From Pseudomonadota bacterium (GTDB lineage Bacteria; Pseudomonadota; Alphaproteobacteria; Caulobacterales; Caulobacteraceae), in NCBI GenBank assembly GCA_023445955.1, contig JAEXJH010000001.1:1-7186 (forward strand): 7,186 nt of DNA. Reading direction: 5' to 3'. The number at the start of each line of letters is the position of its first letter. Positions within the stretch are counted from its first letter, which is position 1. Positions 6,072-7,186 of this stretch are shown here, in pieces. The notes beneath the pieces are model-generated. The model did not search any database and had not been told where the DNA came from. It saw only the letters and a program-made list of their open reading frames with translations. The translations under genes were made by a program, and so were the position numbers.

Positions 6072-6925
6072 GCCTGAAGGGCAAGACCCTCTTCGTCACC
6101 GGCGCCTCGCGCGGCATCGGCCTGGCCATCGCCCTGCGCGCGGCGCGGGATGGGGCCAATATCGTCATCGCCGCCAAGACGGCCGAGGCGCATCCCAAGC
6201 TGCCGGGCACCATCTACACCGCCGCCAAGGAGATCGAGGCGGCGGGCGGTCAAGCCCTGCCGCTGGTGGTCGACGTGCGCGAGGAGGCCAATGTCCAGGA
6301 GGCGGTCGAGAAAGCCGTCGCCCAGTTCGGCGGGATCGACATCTGCGTGAACAACGCCTCGGCCATCTCGCTGACTGGCACGCTGTCGACCGACATGAAG
6401 CGCTACGACCTGATGCACCAGATCAATACGCGCGGCACGTTCGTCACCTCGAAGGCCTGCATCCCGTACCTGAAGAAGGCGCAGAACCCGCACGTCCTGA
6501 TGCTGTCGCCGCCGCTGGACATGTCGCCGCGCTGGTTCGGGCCGCACGTGGCCTACACCATGGCGAAGTTCGGCATGTCGATGTGCGTGCTGGGCATGGC
6601 CGAGGAGTTCAAGAGCGATGGCATCGCCTTCAACGCCCTGTGGCCGCGCACCGGCATCGCCACCGCGGCTATCCAGTTCGCCCTGGCCGGCGACGAGGGC
6701 CTCAAGCACTGCCGCACGGTCGAGATCATGGCCGACGCGGCCCATGCGATCTTCAGCAAGCCTTCGCGGGAATTTTCGGGGAATTTCCTGATCGACGACA
6801 CCTTCCTGTATGGCGAGGGCGTGCGGGACTTCGATCAATATAAGGTCGATCCGGCCGCTACCCTGATGCCGGACTTCTTCGTGCCGGAGGTCAGCGAGCC
6901 GCCGCCGGGTGTGAAGATCGGCTAG
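6068..6925 (+). CDS. HSDL2-like SDR oxidoreductase without the SCP2 domain
   Basis: 285 residues. The sequence closely follows the SDR domain of animal hydroxysteroid dehydrogenase-like protein 2: TGASRGIG (11-18), NIVIAAKTAEAHPKLPGTIY (31-50), VDVREE (68-73), FGGIDICVNNASAISL (87-102), Asn120 in INTRG, Ser147 in LSPPLDM, Tyr163-x-x-x-Lys167 (YTMAK), NALWPRTGI (189-197) and SGNFLIDD (237-244). NNAS replaces the usual NNAG, as in HSDL2. Lys37 after the second strand suggests NADP(H). HSDL2 is linked to lipid metabolism but its true substrate is not settled, so a specific reaction should not be assigned. Animal HSDL2 carries a C-terminal sterol-carrier (SCP2) domain; this protein ends with a short Pro-rich tail instead. 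GGAG (6057-6060) is seven bases before ATG6068, and the start overlaps the membrane-protein gene by four bases. It is the last gene of the plus-strand run. Confidence 0.92.
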   Translation: MSLKGKTLFVTGASRGIGLAIALRAARDGANIVIAAKTAEAHPKLPGTIYTAAKEIEAAGGQALPLVVDVREEANVQEAVEKAVAQFGGIDICVNNASAISLTGTLSTDMKRYDLMHQINTRGTFVTSKACIPYLKKAQNPHVLMLSPPLDMSPRWFGPHVAYTMAKFGMSMCVLGMAEEFKSDGIAFNALWPRTGIATAAIQFALAGDEGLKHCRTVEIMADAAHAIFSKPSREFSGNFLIDDTFLYGEGVRDFDQYKVDPAATLMPDFFVPEVSEPPPGVKIG

Positions 6926-7186
6926 CGCTTCTTCTTGGAGGTCGCTGCGCGTGCGGCGACCTCTAGTGACTTCCTCGACCACTCAAGCAGGATGTCCTGA
7001 TCATCCAGCGCCTCGGCCGGGGCGGTCCAGTAGGCCATCGGCTTGTCGTGGCCGAACGGCGCGAAGGCGTGGGAGCCGGCGGCTTCGAATTCGAGCTTCA
7101 AGGCTTCGTCGACCTTGAGATAGAGCACGTCGTCGTCGATCAGCGCGAAGAACAGGCCGTTCGCATAGACGCCGACTCCGCCGAAC
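6922..7186 (-). CDS. TfoX/Sxy N-terminal-domain protein, 5' end outside window
   Basis: 87 codons are visible, beginning in mid-protein at the right edge (FGGVGVYANGLFFALIDDD) and ending SKKKR at the stop 6922-6924. FGGVGVY...GLFFALI...VLYLKVD and the later FGHDKPMAYWTAPAEALDD are characteristic of the TfoX N-terminal domain. In gammaproteobacteria TfoX/Sxy controls competence genes; short alphaproteobacterial proteins with only this domain have no agreed function, so a competence role should not be assumed. About 15-25 N-terminal residues are missing from the window, judging from the family. The basic tail could contact nucleic acid. The internal GTG at 7126-7128 is just a valine codon. The gene converges on the HSDL2-like gene, with the two stop codons overlapping by two bases. 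Confidence 0.85.
   Translation of the reverse strand, partial: FGGVGVYANGLFFALIDDDVLYLKVDEALKLEFEAAGSHAFAPFGHDKPMAYWTAPAEALDDQDILLEWSRKSLEVAARAATSKKKR
6938..6963. other. Hairpin inside the 3' end of the TfoX-domain gene
   Basis: GAGGTCGC (6938-6945) pairs perfectly with GCGACCTC (6956-6963) around a 10-base loop. It lies 12 bp past the plus-strand operon stop. No T tract follows on either strand, so it is not a standard intrinsic terminator. It may be only coding sequence (EVAARAATS), or it may slow or protect the end of the operon transcript. Confidence 0.35.

Noticed and set aside
5975..6982. 335-codon open frame on the minus strand opposite the HSDL2-like gene
   Set aside because: The plus strand here encodes an unmistakable SDR. 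The antisense translation is Arg/His/Gly-rich and has no recognisable domain.
1..7186. Mobile element, defence system, CRISPR array or phage genes
   Set aside because: No transposase, integrase, nuclease, toxin-antitoxin pair, spaced direct repeats or composition change was seen. The only repeats are within the cysteine-repeat gene.

Overview
The window is GC-rich, densely packed chromosomal DNA. The codons favour G or C in the third position, intergenic gaps are short and stop/start codons often overlap. Protein styles and candidate promoter elements fit an alphaproteobacterium, most likely Caulobacter or a close relative. The genus is my inference from overall resemblance; no marker gene in the window proves it. 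I see no mobile element, tRNA, rRNA, CRISPR array or phage gene.

Left part, minus strand: a secreted SGNH/GDSL-type esterase runs off the left edge (1-600). A strong intrinsic terminator (626-663) separates it from an exported protein of unknown function (689-2032). That protein is made of five tandem repeats of about 80 residues with four cysteines each, and every cysteine it has lies in a repeat. A candidate promoter for it lies in the 163-bp divergent gap (2033-2195).

Middle and right, plus strand: six genes run in one direction from 2196 to 6925. They encode a metallo-beta-lactamase-fold hydrolase, a MarR-family regulator, a crotonase-fold enzyme, a retinol-dehydrogenase-like SDR, a small membrane protein with about six helices, and a second SDR closely resembling animal HSDL2. 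From the MarR gene on, the genes are nearly contiguous (gaps of 2 and 35 bp, overlaps of 1 and 4 bp), as expected of one operon. A palindrome overlapping the candidate MarR promoter suggests autoregulation. The crotonase lacks both hydratase glutamates but keeps the glutamate used by delta3-delta2-enoyl-CoA isomerases of the ECI2 type. Together the set looks like a regulated module for converting a lipid, acyl-CoA or similar hydrophobic alcohol/ketone; its substrate cannot be read from the sequence.

Right edge, minus strand: the C-terminal part of a TfoX/Sxy N-domain protein converges on the HSDL2-like gene, and the two stop codons overlap by two bases.

The two most worthwhile items are the 20-cysteine five-repeat exported protein, which I cannot assign to any family, and the MarR-controlled lipid-type operon with its isomerase-like crotonase and probable leaderless regulator transcript.
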